This document shows, in pieces, positions 27,206-36,733 of a stretch of DNA of 64,000 bases. Within the stretch, counting starts at the first letter, position 1, and each line of letters begins with the position of its first letter. Both the position numbers and the translations under genes were made by a program. The notes beneath the pieces are model-generated. The model searched no databases. It was not told where the DNA came from and saw only the letters and a program-made list of their open reading frames with translations. The stretch is taken from contig CAVYZK010000004.1 of assembly GCA_963772935.1 (NCBI GenBank), positions 124,001 to 188,000 of the forward strand, written 5' to 3'. The stretch comes from JANNNF01 sp963772935. GTDB lineage: Bacteria; Pseudomonadota; Alphaproteobacteria; Rhodobacterales; Rhodobacteraceae.

Positions 27206-28132
27206 TTACAGTTTGGAAACCAGTTCCGGCACGGCGGTGAACAGGTCTGCCACAAGGCCATAGTCGGCGACTTGAAAAATCGGGGCCTCCTCATCCTTGT
27301 TGATCGCGACGATCACCTTGCTGTCCTTCATGCCCGCCAAGTGCTGAATGGCACCCGAGATGCCGACGGCCACATACAGCGTCGGGGCCACAACCTTGCC
27401 GGTCTGGCCCACTTGCCAGTCGTTGGGCGCATAGCCGGAGTCAACCGCGGCACGCGAGGCACCAACGGCGGCACCGAGTTTGTCCGCCAGCGATTCGATC
27501 AGCGCGAAGTCGGCTTGCGACCCCACACCGCGCCCGCCGGACACGACGATGCCAGCCGATGTCAGTTCGGGGCGGTCGGACGCTGCAACCCGGTCTTCGA
27601 CCCAGGTGGACAGGGATCCGTCAGCGGCCACGGCGACTTTCTCAACCGCAGCCGAGCCGCCGCTGCCGACACCGGTGAAGGTGGCTGTGCGCACGGTCAG
27701 CACCTTTTTCGCATCCGACGATTTCACCGTCTGAATGGCGTTGCCCGCATAGATGGGGCGGTCAAAGGTGTTGGCATCCACAACATGCAGCACTTCGGGA
27801 ATGATCATCACGTCCAGCAAGGCCGCCACGCGCGGCAGCACACTTTTGGAAAACGCGCCGGATGCGGCCACGATATGCTCGTAAGGCCCGGCCAGACCCA
27901 CCACCAGTGCGGCGGTGGGTTCCGCCATACCATGGCAATACACATGGTCATCGGCAAACAGAACCTTGGTCACGCCTTGCAGACCGGCAGCCTCGGCCGC
28001 GGCAGCATCGCCACCCGTGCCTGCGATCAGCACATGAACCTCGCCAAGCGATTGCACGGCGGCAAGGGTTTTGGCGGTGGCGTCGGTCGCCAATGCGCCT
28101 TCGATCACTTCAGCAAGCAAAAGAACGGCCAT
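27206..28132 (-). CDS. etfA: Electron transfer flavoprotein alpha subunit
   Basis: 308 residues. The C-terminal FAD-binding signature is present: GGRGVGSQADFALIESLADKLGAAVGASRAAVDSGYAPND (seen in pieces) followed by QVGQTGKVVAPTLYVAVGISGAIQHLAGM. With EtfB it takes electrons from acyl-CoA dehydrogenases and hands them to ETF-ubiquinone oxidoreductase. It starts one base after the etfB stop, so the two are one transcript. Confidence 0.97.
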   Translation of the reverse strand: MAVLLLAEVIEGALATDATAKTLAAVQSLGEVHVLIAGTGGDAAAAEAAGLQGVTKVLFADDHVYCHGMAEPTAALVVGLAGPYEHIVAASGAFSKSVLPRVAALLDVMIIPEVLHVVDANTFDRPIYAGNAIQTVKSSDAKKVLTVRTATFTGVGSGGSAAVEKVAVAADGSLSTWVEDRVAASDRPELTSAGIVVSGGRGVGSQADFALIESLADKLGAAVGASRAAVDSGYAPNDWQVGQTGKVVAPTLYVAVGISGAIQHLAGMKDSKVIVAINKDEEAPIFQVADYGLVADLFTAVPELVSKL

Positions 28133-28133
28133 G

Positions 28134-28895
28134 TCAGATTACCCCCGCTTCGTCGCGCAGTTTTGCAATGAGTTCGTCTACCGAGCCGACCTTGACGCCC
28201 GCCTTGCGGCCCGCCGGTTCGACTGTTTTCACCACCGACAGACGCGGGGCGATATCGACGCCGTAATCAGCCGGGGTCTTGGTTGCCAAAGGTTTTGCCT
28301 TGGCTTTCATGATGTTGGGCAGGCTGGCATAGCGCGGTTCGTTCAGCCGCAGATCGACGGTGATGATCGTCGGCATCTTGAGCGTCAGGCTTTGCAGACC
28401 GCCGTCCACTTCACGGGTGATGGTGGCGGTGTCGCCCGCAATCGCAAGGTCGGAACAGAAGGTGCCTTGGCTCCAGCCGAGCAGAGCCGATAGCATCTGG
28501 CCCGTCGCGTTCATGTCGTTGTCGATGGCTTGCTTGCCGCACAACACCATGCCCGGGGCCTCTTCGCGCACCACAGCGGCCAGAAGTTTGGCCACGGCGA
28601 GCGGTTCGATATCAACCTGAACGTCGGTGGTGGCCTCGATCAGGATCGCGCGGTCTGCGCCCATGGCAAGGGCATTGCGCAGCGTTTCCTGAGATTGCTT
28701 GACGCCGATCGACACGACGACAATCTCGGTCGCGATGCCTTTTTCCTTCAGACGGATCGCCTCTTCCACGGCGATTTCGTCAAAGGGGTTCATCGACATC
28801 TTGACGTTCGCCAGATCGACCCCGGACCCGTCCGCCTTGACGCGGACCTTCACGTTATAGTCGATCACTCGTTTGACCGGCACCAGAACCTTCAT
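28134..28895 (-). CDS. etfB: Electron transfer flavoprotein beta subunit
   Basis: 253 residues beginning MKVLVPVKRVIDYNVKVRVK, with the AMP-site region MNPFDEIAVEEAIRLKEKG and the recognition loop region LPNIMKAKAKPLATK near residue 195. The start at 28895 is the conserved family N-terminus; eleven upstream in-frame codons are untranslated leader. First gene of etfBA. Confidence 0.97.
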   Translation of the reverse strand: MKVLVPVKRVIDYNVKVRVKADGSGVDLANVKMSMNPFDEIAVEEAIRLKEKGIATEIVVVSIGVKQSQETLRNALAMGADRAILIEATTDVQVDIEPLAVAKLLAAVVREEAPGMVLCGKQAIDNDMNATGQMLSALLGWSQGTFCSDLAIAGDTATITREVDGGLQSLTLKMPTIITVDLRLNEPRYASLPNIMKAKAKPLATKTPADYGVDIAPRLSVVKTVEPAGRKAGVKVGSVDELIAKLRDEAGVI

Positions 28896-29029
28896 CGGCA
28901 GAAACCCCCAATTGAGATGGCCCTGCAAAGGGCCAATACGCGCTTTGACCGATTACCTAGCCCGTCGCGGGGCATGGTAACAGACCAAAACCGACAAAGC
29001 GGTGCGCCGAGACGTCGCGTTTTGCGGCG

Positions 29030-29608
29030 TTAGCGCTCGCGGGTGAGGCCAGGCACCCAAAGCACGTCGTCTTTGCCATCATTATTGGCAATCCGGCCCG
29101 CCACAAAGAACCAGTCCGACAGCCGGTTCAGGTATTTCACCGCCTCGGTGTTCACTTCCTCCATCGTTGCCAGTTCCACCACCAGACGTTCGGCGCGGCG
29201 ACAGACGGTGCGGCAGAGGTGCAGTTGCGCGGCAAGTGCTGATCCGCCCGGCAGGATGAAACTGCGCAGCGGGGTCAGCTTGGTGTTCATCGCGTCAATC
29301 TCGGTTTCCAGCCGCGCCACCTGCGGTGCGATCATCCGCAACGGGGTGTAGGGCAGGTCGGCGTCGCGGTGCATGTCGGGGGTGCAAAGGTCTGCCCCCA
29401 GATCGAACAGGTCGTTGGAAATGCGCGCCAAGGCCGCGTCCATGTCGCCCGTACTGTGCTGACGGGCAAGGCCGACGGTGGCATTGGTTTCATCAACGGT
29501 GCCATAAGCCGAAACGCGGGTGGAATGTTTGGCCACCCGCGCACCATTGCCGAGCGCGGTTTCACCCGCATCGCCGGTTTTGGTATAGATTTTCGACAGA
29601 ACAACCAT
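29030..29608 (-). CDS. Cob(I)alamin adenosyltransferase, PduO type
   Basis: 192 residues. Motifs SKIYTKTGDAGETALGNGARVAKHS at the N-terminus (ATP-binding loop), YGTVDETNATVGLAR and the C-terminal CRTVCRRAERLVVELA with NRLSDWFFVAGRIAN. It converts cob(I)alamin to adenosylcobalamin. Start at 29608, directly abutting the stop of the preceding small membrane gene. Confidence 0.95.
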   Translation of the reverse strand: MVVLSKIYTKTGDAGETALGNGARVAKHSTRVSAYGTVDETNATVGLARQHSTGDMDAALARISNDLFDLGADLCTPDMHRDADLPYTPLRMIAPQVARLETEIDAMNTKLTPLRSFILPGGSALAAQLHLCRTVCRRAERLVVELATMEEVNTEAVKYLNRLSDWFFVAGRIANNDGKDDVLWVPGLTRER

Positions 29609-29818
29609 TCACTGGCCCCCTTTGCTGCGCAACCATGCAAAGCCCACGATCAGCAGCACGGCAAAACCTTGGGCGTAGATGCGGTAGCGCATGATGCGGT
29701 TGGCGTGTTTTTTGTTGAAATCACCGCCTTTGGCAAAGCCGCCGATGCCGATCATCAGAATGACGGCCACCGCCAGCACGGCAATTGCGGCAACAATGAA
29801 AAGCGGGTCTTTCAGCAT
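29609..29818 (-). CDS. Twin transmembrane protein (HIG1-like)
   Basis: A 69-residue protein with two membrane segments (about residues 7-27 and 48-64) joined by a basic loop GDFNKKHANRIMRYRIYAQ that resembles the HIG1 domain motif of respiratory-complex-associated proteins. It is adjacent, stop to start, to the adenosyltransferase gene. A link to respiratory complexes is only an inference from the HIG1-like loop. Confidence 0.8.
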   Translation of the reverse strand: MLKDPLFIVAAIAVLAVAVILMIGIGGFAKGGDFNKKHANRIMRYRIYAQGFAVLLIVGFAWLRSKGGQ

Positions 29819-29879
29819 GGTGGCTCCTTTGCGATGGCGTTGATTTAGGCCGAGTGCAGCAAAAAGCGAAGGTGTTGGT

Positions 29880-30746
29880 TCAGCTTTTTGCCAGCAGCCA
29901 GTCCAAGGCGCGTGTCGGCAGAATACGCTTTGCCGCCCCCATCAGATAGGTGGGCGTGGTCACATAATAGCGGGCCTTTGGTCGGGGCGATTCCAGCGCG
30001 TCGATCAGTTTGGCGGTGACGGCAGAGGCGGGCAGTTCAAAGCGGTCAGGCGCGGTCTTGCCTTCAAAGCGCTGGCGAAGGGTGCGGTAGGCGGCGGCAT
30101 GGACGGAATTGTGTTCATCAATCCAGCGGTCAAACTGGCGTGCTGCGTTGTCGCGGAATTTGCTGGTGATGGGCCCCGGTTCGATCAGGACGGTGTGGAT
30201 GCCGCTGCCGCGCAGTTCAATCCGCAGGCAATCGGTCAGCCCCTCCATCGCGAATTTGGTGGCGACATAGGCCCCGCGCAGCCGCATGCCGACAAGGCCA
30301 AGCACGGAGGAGCAGTTGACGATGCGGCCATGGCCTTGGGCGCGCATCATCGGGATCACGCGGCAGGTCAGGTCGTGATAGCCAAAGAGGTTGACCTCAA
30401 ACATCTCACGCAACGCCTCACGCGGGACGTCCTCGACCGCGCCGGGCAGGCCGTAAGCGCCGTTGTTGAACAGGGCGTCCAGGGTGCCGCCGGTCAGCGT
30501 TGTTACGGTATCGACTGCGGCGGCGATGCTGGCAGGGTCGCGGTAGTCCAGTGGGAAGCTTTCAAAGCCTTCGGCGGTGAGACGGTCACAGTCGGCCTGT
30601 TGCTTGCAGGTGGCGAAGACGCGCCAACCGCGCAGCGCAAGGCCACGGGCGGCGTCCAGCCCGATGCCGGAGGAGCAGCCGGTGATCAGGACCGACCGGG
30701 GGGGCACCGCAGTCTTGGAGGAGCGGAAGATGGGCGGATCGCCCAT
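29880..30746 (-). CDS. SDR-family oxidoreductase
   Basis: Short-chain dehydrogenase of about 288 residues: cofactor motif LITGCSSGIGLDAARGLALRG, NNGAYGLPG, catalytic Ser in NCSSVLGLVGMRLRGAYVATKFAMEG, with the YxxxK pair Y-VATK. The substrate is not recognisable; the closest general type is the retinol/steroid-dehydrogenase-like group. The most plausible ATG (30746) lies inside a GATGGGC-type hairpin repeat and overlaps the end of the SH3 gene by a few bases, so the first ten residues are encoded by the repeat. A downstream GTG before PPRSVLITG is an alternative start. Confidence 0.8.
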   Translation of the reverse strand: MGDPPIFRSSKTAVPPRSVLITGCSSGIGLDAARGLALRGWRVFATCKQQADCDRLTAEGFESFPLDYRDPASIAAAVDTVTTLTGGTLDALFNNGAYGLPGAVEDVPREALREMFEVNLFGYHDLTCRVIPMMRAQGHGRIVNCSSVLGLVGMRLRGAYVATKFAMEGLTDCLRIELRGSGIHTVLIEPGPITSKFRDNAARQFDRWIDEHNSVHAAAYRTLRQRFEGKTAPDRFELPASAVTAKLIDALESPRPKARYYVTTPTYLMGAAKRILPTRALDWLLAKS

Positions 30747-30752
30747 CCTACG
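30727..30752. repeat. GATGGGC hairpin repeat, copy 1
   Basis: Perfect 8-bp arms GATGGGCG / CGCCCATC (30729-30747) with loop GAT, followed by CTACG. Same family as 38353-38371 and 49593-49611. It overlaps the SH3 stop and the SDR start. Confidence 0.7.
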
Positions 30753-31308
30753 GGGCGGTGTTCGATAGGAACCGTGTGGCGACATAGCCTTCCAGCCCGT
30801 CACCTTCGATGATGATATGCGCCCAGTCGTCGCCTTCCTGCCACATGACGGTGGCAGCCTCGCCCCGGCCCAGTTTGCCCAGAACTGCAGCGTCGGTCGA
30901 GGGGCCTTGGCGCACGTTCACCGACTTGGCCGTGACGTACCAGACCTGCCCTTCGGACAGCACCGGGGGCGTGGCCTCGGTATCAATCTCAGGCTCGGGC
31001 AGGGGATCGGCGGTCAGGCCGGACAGGGTGAACACGGGGTCCGCCACGCGGCGCTGCACAACCGGAATGGGGGCCGCTGCGGGTTTGGCGGGAGCGGGTT
31101 TCAGCACCTGGGTCACGCGGGTCGCCACTTCGGGCGCGGGCTGCACGGCCACCACTGGCAGCGGTTTTGCCTTGGGTTCAGGGTTCAGGTTCAGCCGCCC
31201 TTCCGCCTTGGCAAGCGCCAGACCGGGGCGCAACTGGCCGCGATCCTCGCCGCCGATCAGCAGGGCCAGAAACATTCCCGCACACAAAAGAACCGTCAAA
31301 CGCAGCAT
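30748..31308 (-). CDS. Exported SH3-domain protein
   Basis: 186 residues: an N-terminal signal peptide or anchor (LTVLLCAGMFLALLIGG), a long proline/alanine-rich linker of about 80 residues, and a C-terminal bacterial SH3 (SH3_3) domain with YVTAKSVNVRQGPSTDAAVLGKL. Such domains usually bind peptidoglycan or cell-wall peptides. It is divergent from parC. Confidence 0.85.
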   Translation of the reverse strand: MLRLTVLLCAGMFLALLIGGEDRGQLRPGLALAKAEGRLNLNPEPKAKPLPVVAVQPAPEVATRVTQVLKPAPAKPAAAPIPVVQRRVADPVFTLSGLTADPLPEPEIDTEATPPVLSEGQVWYVTAKSVNVRQGPSTDAAVLGKLGRGEAATVMWQEGDDWAHIIIEGDGLEGYVATRFLSNTAP

Positions 31309-31457
31309 CAGCCCACCCGAGTCTTGAAGTATCTGTGCTGTTTAGCACAAATTCCCGTGAGGGAGAGGGGGAAAAACACCCCGCAAGGTCGCAGCCTGTT
31401 GCGCGGGCGAAAGAATTCCGTCTGGACCGCCCCGCTGTTTGTTTCTACACCACATCC

Positions 31458-33763
31458 ATGGCAACCGAAGACGACGCCCCCAAGATCGAGCCTATCCTGA
31501 CCGCCGAGCCGTTGAGCCGGGCGATTGGTGAACGCTATCTGACCTATGCCTTGTCCACCATCATGCACCGGGCCTTGCCCGACGCGCGCGATGGGCTGAA
31601 GCCTGTGCATCGGCGGATTCTGTTTGCGATGCGGGAACTTAGGCTGACGGCCACCGGGGGGTTCCGCAAGTCGGCCAAGATCAGCGGCGATGTGATGGGC
31701 AACTATCACCCGCATGGCGATAGCGCGATTTATGACGCGATGGCGCGGCTCGCGCAGGATTTCAACGTGCGCTACCCGCTGGTGGACGGTCAGGGCAACT
31801 TTGGCAACATCGACGGCGATAACCCCGCCGCCAGCCGCTATACCGAGGCCCGGCTGACGGCGATTGCCGAGACGCTGATGGAAGGGCTTGGCCGAAAACG
31901 CGGTGGATTTCCGGCCCAATTACGATGGCACGCTGGAAGAACCGGTAGTGATGCCAGCGGCGTTTCCGAACCTGCTGGCCAACGGGTCCAGCGGCATTGC
32001 GGTCGGCATGGCCACCAACATTCCGCCGCATAATCTGGATGAGCTGATCATCGGCTGCCATGCGATGATGCGCGACCCGGATATTTCCACCGAAGACTTG
32101 GTGGCGCTGATCCCCGGCCCGGATTTCCCGACCGGCGGCACTATTGTCGAACCGCGTGCGAATATCCTTGATGCCTATGCCACGGGGCGTGGCAGTTTCC
32201 GGCTGCGCGCGAAATGGCATGTCGAGGATCTGGGGCGGGGGACGTGGCAGATCATCGTCACCGAAATTCCCTATCAGGTGCCGAAATCGCGGTTGATCGA
32301 AAAGCTGGCCGAACTGATCCAGACCAAGAAAATTCCGCTGCTGGCCGATGTGCGCGACGAATCTGCCGATGATATCCGGCTGGTGCTGGAACCGCGCACG
32401 CGGACGGTGGACCCCGATATGCTGATGGGCACGTTGTTCAAGAACTCTGATCTGGAAACCCGGTTCAGCCTGAACATGAACGTGCTGATTGATGGTCGGG
32501 TGCCGCGCGTTTGCAGCCTGAAGGAAGTGTTGCGCGCGTTTCTGGACCACCGGCGTGAGGTGCTGCGGCGGCGCAGTACCCACCGGGTGGAAAAGATCGA
32601 CCACCGGCTGGAGATTCTTGAAGGGTTCATCATCACCTTCCTGAACCTCGACCGCGTGATTGATATCATCCGCTATGACGACGACCCCAAGCGGGCGTTG
32701 ATGGCCGAGGATTGGGGCAAGCCGCACAAGCGGGCCATGTCCGAGAAGGACTATGTACCGCCTGCACCGGGCGAGGGCGAATTGTCCGAAGTGCAGGCCG
32801 AGGCGATCCTCAACATGCGACTGCGGTCCTTGCGGCGGTTGGAGGAGATGGAACTGCTGGCCGAGCGTGATGCGCTGATGCTGGAACGTGCCGGGCTTGG
32901 CCGACCTGCTGGAAAGCGACGCCCTGCAATGGAAGCAGATCGGGGTGGAACTGGAGGATATCCGCAAACGCTTTGGCCGGGACACCGTTCTGGGCCGCCG
33001 CCGCACCCAGTTTGGTGAGGCGGGCGAAGTGGCCGAAGTGCCTTATGATGCGATGATCGAACGCGAGCCGATTACGGTGATCTGTTCGAAAATGGGCTGG
33101 ATCCGGGCGCTGAAAGGCCATGTCGATCTGGCGGCGGAGCAGAAATACAAGGATGGTGACGGGCCGCGCTTTGCCTTCCATGCCGAGACCACGGACCGGA
33201 TTTTGCTGATCGCGGCGAACGGGCGGTTCTATACGATTGTCGGCGCCAGCCTGCCGGGCGGGCGTGGCATGGGCGAACCCGTGCGCCTGATGATCGACCT
33301 GCCGAATGAGGCCGAGATCACAGACCTGATGATTTTCCGCCCCGGTGAAAAACTGCTGATCGCGTCGAGTGCGGGGGATGGGTTCATCGTGCCGTCGGAT
33401 GAGGTGCTGGCCCAGACCCGCGCAGGCAAAGCCGTGCTGACGGTGCGCGACGGGGTCACGACCGCCGTGTGCGTGCGCGTCGCGGGGGATCATGTGGCCG
33501 TGGTGGGCGATAACCGCAAGATGCTGGTGTTCCCGCTGGCCGAGCTGCCGGAAATGGCGCGGGGCAAGGGCGTGCGGCTGCAACGCTACAAGGATGGCGG
33601 GTTGTCGGATGCGGTGACCTTTACGCTGGCCGCAGGGCTGGTCTGGAAAGACCCGGCAGGCCGCACCCGGACGGAAACCGCGCTTGCGGAATGGACCGGG
33701 CCACGGGCGGGCACCGGCAAGATGGCCCCGCGCGGCTTTCCACGCGACAACCGGTTCAACTAG
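31458..33763 (+). CDS. parC: DNA topoisomerase IV subunit A, two +1 frameshifts
   Basis: About 767 residues when restored. Visible: QPSR-region equivalent GERYLTYALSTIMHRALPDARDGLKPVHRR (in pieces), the catalytic tyrosine in AASRYTEARLT, GSSGIAVGMATNIPPHN, then a six-bladed-like C-terminal part. Frame is lost at GGGCTTGGCCGAAAAC (31885-31900) and again at GGGCTTGGCCGACC (32893-32906); discounting one base at each gives EGLAENAVDFRPNYDG and ERAGLADLLESD. ParC is essential for chromosome decatenation, so two real null shifts are not credible; see findings. parE is not in the window. Confidence 0.9.
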
Positions 33764-33870
33764 GGCGTAAAGCTTGGGTTTGTGGCAGGGGCGGCGACAG
33801 GCTAGGTTGATCACAGGGCCGCCAGTGTGGCCGACGGAATGACTTGACGCTATCGGGAGACGAGACTGAA

Positions 33871-34815
33871 ATGGCAACGAAACTAGACCAACTGCGCAGC
33901 ATGACCACTGTGGTGGCCGATACGGGCGATATCGAGGCAGTGCGCCGTCTGAAGCCGGTCGATTGCACCACCAACCCGTCTATCGTGTTGAAAGCCTTGG
34001 AATCTCCGGATTTTTCCGAAGCGATGGCCGAGGCTGTGGCTTGGGGGAAAACGCAGTCCGGCGACCGCGAAGCGCAGATCGCCGACCGTCTGGCGGTGTC
34101 GGTCGGGGCGGCGCTGGCCGGGCTGGTGCCGGGGCGGGTGTCCACCGAGGTGGATGCCGACCTGTCGTTTGACACCGCAGCCTCGATCACCAAGGCGAAA
34201 GCGATGATCGCGCAATATGCGGATCGCGGCATCGGGCGTGAGCGGATTCTGGTGAAACTCGCCGCCACCTGGGAAGGCATCCGCGCCGCCGAAGTGCTGC
34301 AAAAAGAGGGTATCGACTGCAACCTGACGCTGGTGTTTGCCAAGGCGCAGGCGATTGCCTGTGCGGATGCGGGGGTGTTTCTGATCTCGCCCTTCGTGGG
34401 GCGGATCACGGACTGGTATGGCAAATCGCTGAACCGTACCTTCACCCCCGATGAAGACCCCGGCGTGCAGTCGGTGCGCGACATCTACAACTACTACAAG
34501 GCGCATGGCATCAAGACGGTGGTGATGGGGGCCTCGTTCCGGTCCACCGGCCAGATTGAGGCGCTTGCGGGGTGTGACCGCCTGACCATCAGCCCGGCCC
34601 TGCTGCAACAGCTTGGCGAAAGCGACGGTGTGGTGGAACGCAAACTGTCGCCCGATACCTTTGCCGCCGTGGACAAGATCGCGATGGGGGAGCGCGATTT
34701 CCGCTGGGCGCTGAATGAAGATGCGATGGCGACGGAAATGCTGGCCAGCGGCATCCGGGGGTTTGCAAAGGATCTGGTCAAACTGCGTGAGATTGTCCGC
34801 CACAAGCTGGGCTGA
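33871..34815 (+). CDS. tal: Transaldolase
   Basis: 314 residues, the TalB-type length. Motifs: VDCTTNPSIVLKAL near residue 31, GRVSTEVDADLSFD, the Schiff-base lysine in ILVKLAATWEGIRAAE near 129-132, and CNLTLVFAKAQA. Pentose-phosphate pathway, transfers a dihydroxyacetone unit. The ATG at 33871 is preferred to an upstream start nine codons earlier. It ends with a strong hairpin terminator. Confidence 0.96.
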   Translation: MATKLDQLRSMTTVVADTGDIEAVRRLKPVDCTTNPSIVLKALESPDFSEAMAEAVAWGKTQSGDREAQIADRLAVSVGAALAGLVPGRVSTEVDADLSFDTAASITKAKAMIAQYADRGIGRERILVKLAATWEGIRAAEVLQKEGIDCNLTLVFAKAQAIACADAGVFLISPFVGRITDWYGKSLNRTFTPDEDPGVQSVRDIYNYYKAHGIKTVVMGASFRSTGQIEALAGCDRLTISPALLQQLGESDGVVERKLSPDTFAAVDKIAMGERDFRWALNEDAMATEMLASGIRGFAKDLVKLREIVRHKLG

Positions 34816-34822
34816 TTGCGAG

Positions 34823-34851
34823 CGGGTCAGCGCAGGTGTTGCGCTGACCCG
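34823..34851. terminator. Bidirectional terminator between tal and pcaF
   Basis: Perfect 12-bp arms CGGGTCAGCGCA / TGCGCTGACCCG with loop GGTGT, in the 41-base gap of two convergent genes. Confidence 0.75.
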
Positions 34852-34856
34852 ACCAT

Positions 34857-36059
34857 TTACACCCGTTCCAACGCCACCGCGATGCCTTGGCCGACGCCGA
34901 TGCACATGGTGGACAGCGACCGCCGCCCGCCGTTGCGGATCAGCTCCAGTGCGGCGGTGCCCGTGATGCGTGCGCCGGACATGCCGAGCGGGTGGCCAAG
35001 GGCGATGGCCCCGCCATTGGGGTTCACGCGGGCATCGTCATCGGCGATGCCAAGGGCGCGCAGGGTGGCAAGGCCTTGGCTCGCGAAGGCCTCATTCAAC
35101 TCGATCACGTCGAAATCGGTTTGGGTCAGACCCAGACGCGCCATCAGCTTTTGTGACGCGGGTGCCGGGCCAATGCCCATGATGCGGGGTTGCACGCCTG
35201 CGACAGCGCCACCCAGAACGCGGGCAATCGGCGTCAGACCATGACGGCGGGCGGCGGATTCTGATGCGAGGATCAGGGCGGCGGCCCCGTCATTCACGCC
35301 ACTGGCGTTTCCAGCCGTGACACTGCCGCCCGCCCGGAATGGCGCGGACAGTTTGGACAGCGCCTCAATCGTGGTGGCGCGGGGGTGTTCGTCCTGTTCC
35401 ACCACCACGGCAGCGCCCTTGCGCTGCGCAATCGACACAGGGGTGATTTCTTGCGCCAGACGGCCATTGCCTTGGGCCGCAGCCGCGCGGTTCTGCGACC
35501 GCAGGGCGAAGGCATCCTGATCGGCGCGGCTGATGGCAAAGTCTTCGGCCACGTTCTCGGCGGTTTCAGGCATGGAATCGACGCCGTATTGCGCCTTCAT
35601 CACCGGGTTGATCAGCCGCCAGCCGATGGTGGTGTCATAAATCTCGGCGTTGCGGGAAAAGGCCGTGTCGGCCTTGGGCATCACGAAGGGTGCGCGCGAC
35701 ATGCTTTCCACCCCGCCCGCGATCATCAGATCGGCCTCACCTGCCTTGATGGCACGGGCGGCGGTGATCACGGCGTCCATCCCCGACCCGCACAGGCGGT
35801 TCATCGTGGTGCCCGCCACCCCGACCGGCAGGCCCGCCAGCAGCAGCGACATGCGGGCGACGTTGCGGTTGTCTTCGCCCGCCTGATTGGCGCAGCCAAA
35901 GATCACATCATCGACGGCCTCCCAGTCCACGCTCGGATTGCGCGCCATCAGCGCCCGCAGCGGCACCGCCCCCAGATCGTCGGGCCGCACCGCCGCCAGT
36001 GCCCCGCCGAACCGCCCGATGGGGGTGCGGATATAGTCGCAGATGAAAACGTCGGTCAT
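34857..36059 (-). CDS. pcaF: 3-oxoadipyl-CoA thiolase
   Basis: 400 residues, final step of the beta-ketoadipate pathway, cleaving 3-oxoadipyl-CoA to succinyl-CoA and acetyl-CoA. The acyl-accepting cysteine is in TMNRLCGSGMDAV near residue 90, the second motif is NEAFASQGLA, and GGAIALGHPLGMSGAR carries the catalytic histidine. The N-terminus FICDYIRTPIGRFGGALA and linkage to pcaIJ support PcaF rather than a general thiolase. Confidence 0.94.
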   Translation of the reverse strand: MTDVFICDYIRTPIGRFGGALAAVRPDDLGAVPLRALMARNPSVDWEAVDDVIFGCANQAGEDNRNVARMSLLLAGLPVGVAGTTMNRLCGSGMDAVITAARAIKAGEADLMIAGGVESMSRAPFVMPKADTAFSRNAEIYDTTIGWRLINPVMKAQYGVDSMPETAENVAEDFAISRADQDAFALRSQNRAAAAQGNGRLAQEITPVSIAQRKGAAVVVEQDEHPRATTIEALSKLSAPFRAGGSVTAGNASGVNDGAAALILASESAARRHGLTPIARVLGGAVAGVQPRIMGIGPAPASQKLMARLGLTQTDFDVIELNEAFASQGLATLRALGIADDDARVNPNGGAIALGHPLGMSGARITGTAALELIRNGGRRSLSTMCIGVGQGIAVALERV

Positions 36060-36060
36060 A

Positions 36061-36733
36061 TTACAGCTCCGGGGCGATAAGGTCGGCGACTGGGCCGGGG
36101 GTGTGAAGCCGCGCCCCGGTCAGTGCTTGCAGGGCGTCCAGCGACAGGCTGGGCAGCTTTTCGCGCAGAATGAAGCGGCCACCTTCGATGTCAAGCACCG
36201 CAAGGCTGGTGTAGATGCGGGTGACGCAGGCCACCCCGGTCAGCGGCAGGGTGCAGCGTTCCACCAGCTTGGGTTTGCCGTCCTTGGTGACGTGATCGGT
36301 GATCACCGCCACGCGTTTGGCCCCATGCACCAGATCCATCGCGCCGCCCACGGCAGGCACGCCTTTGGGGCCGGTGGACCAGTTCGACAGATCGCCGGTT
36401 TCGGCCACTTCGTAAGCCCCGAGGATCGCCAGATCCAGATGCCCGCCGCGCACCATGGCAAAGCTGTCAGCGTGGTGAAAGAACGCCGTTCCGGGCTGTA
36501 CGGTGACGGCCTTTTTGCCGGCGTTGATCAGATCCCAATCCTCCGTGCCCGGTGGGCGGGGATTCGCCAAAGCCGAGGATGCCATTTTCGGTATGGAAAA
36601 TGGCTTGCCGTCCCGGCGGGGCAAAGCGGGCGACCATTTCGGGAAAACCGATGCCGAGGTTGACATAGGCCCCGTCGGCAATGTCCTGCGCCGCGCGCCA
36701 CGCGATCTGTGCGTTGGAAAGTCTGTCGGTCAT
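36061..36733 (-). CDS. pcaJ: 3-oxoacid (3-oxoadipate) CoA-transferase subunit B, +1 frameshift near 36554
   Basis: About 223 residues when restored. N-terminus AQDIADGAYVNLGIGFPEMV, then the catalytic glutamate in HTENGILGFGESPP, LGAYEVAETGDLSNWSTGPKG and KLPSLSLDALQALTGARL. The frame is lost in GAATCCCCGCCCACCGG (coding strand); dropping one C gives PPPGTEDWDLINAGKKAV. The stop at 36061 lies one base from the pcaF start and the start overlaps the pcaI stop, so pcaIJF is one tightly packed operon. Confidence 0.87.
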
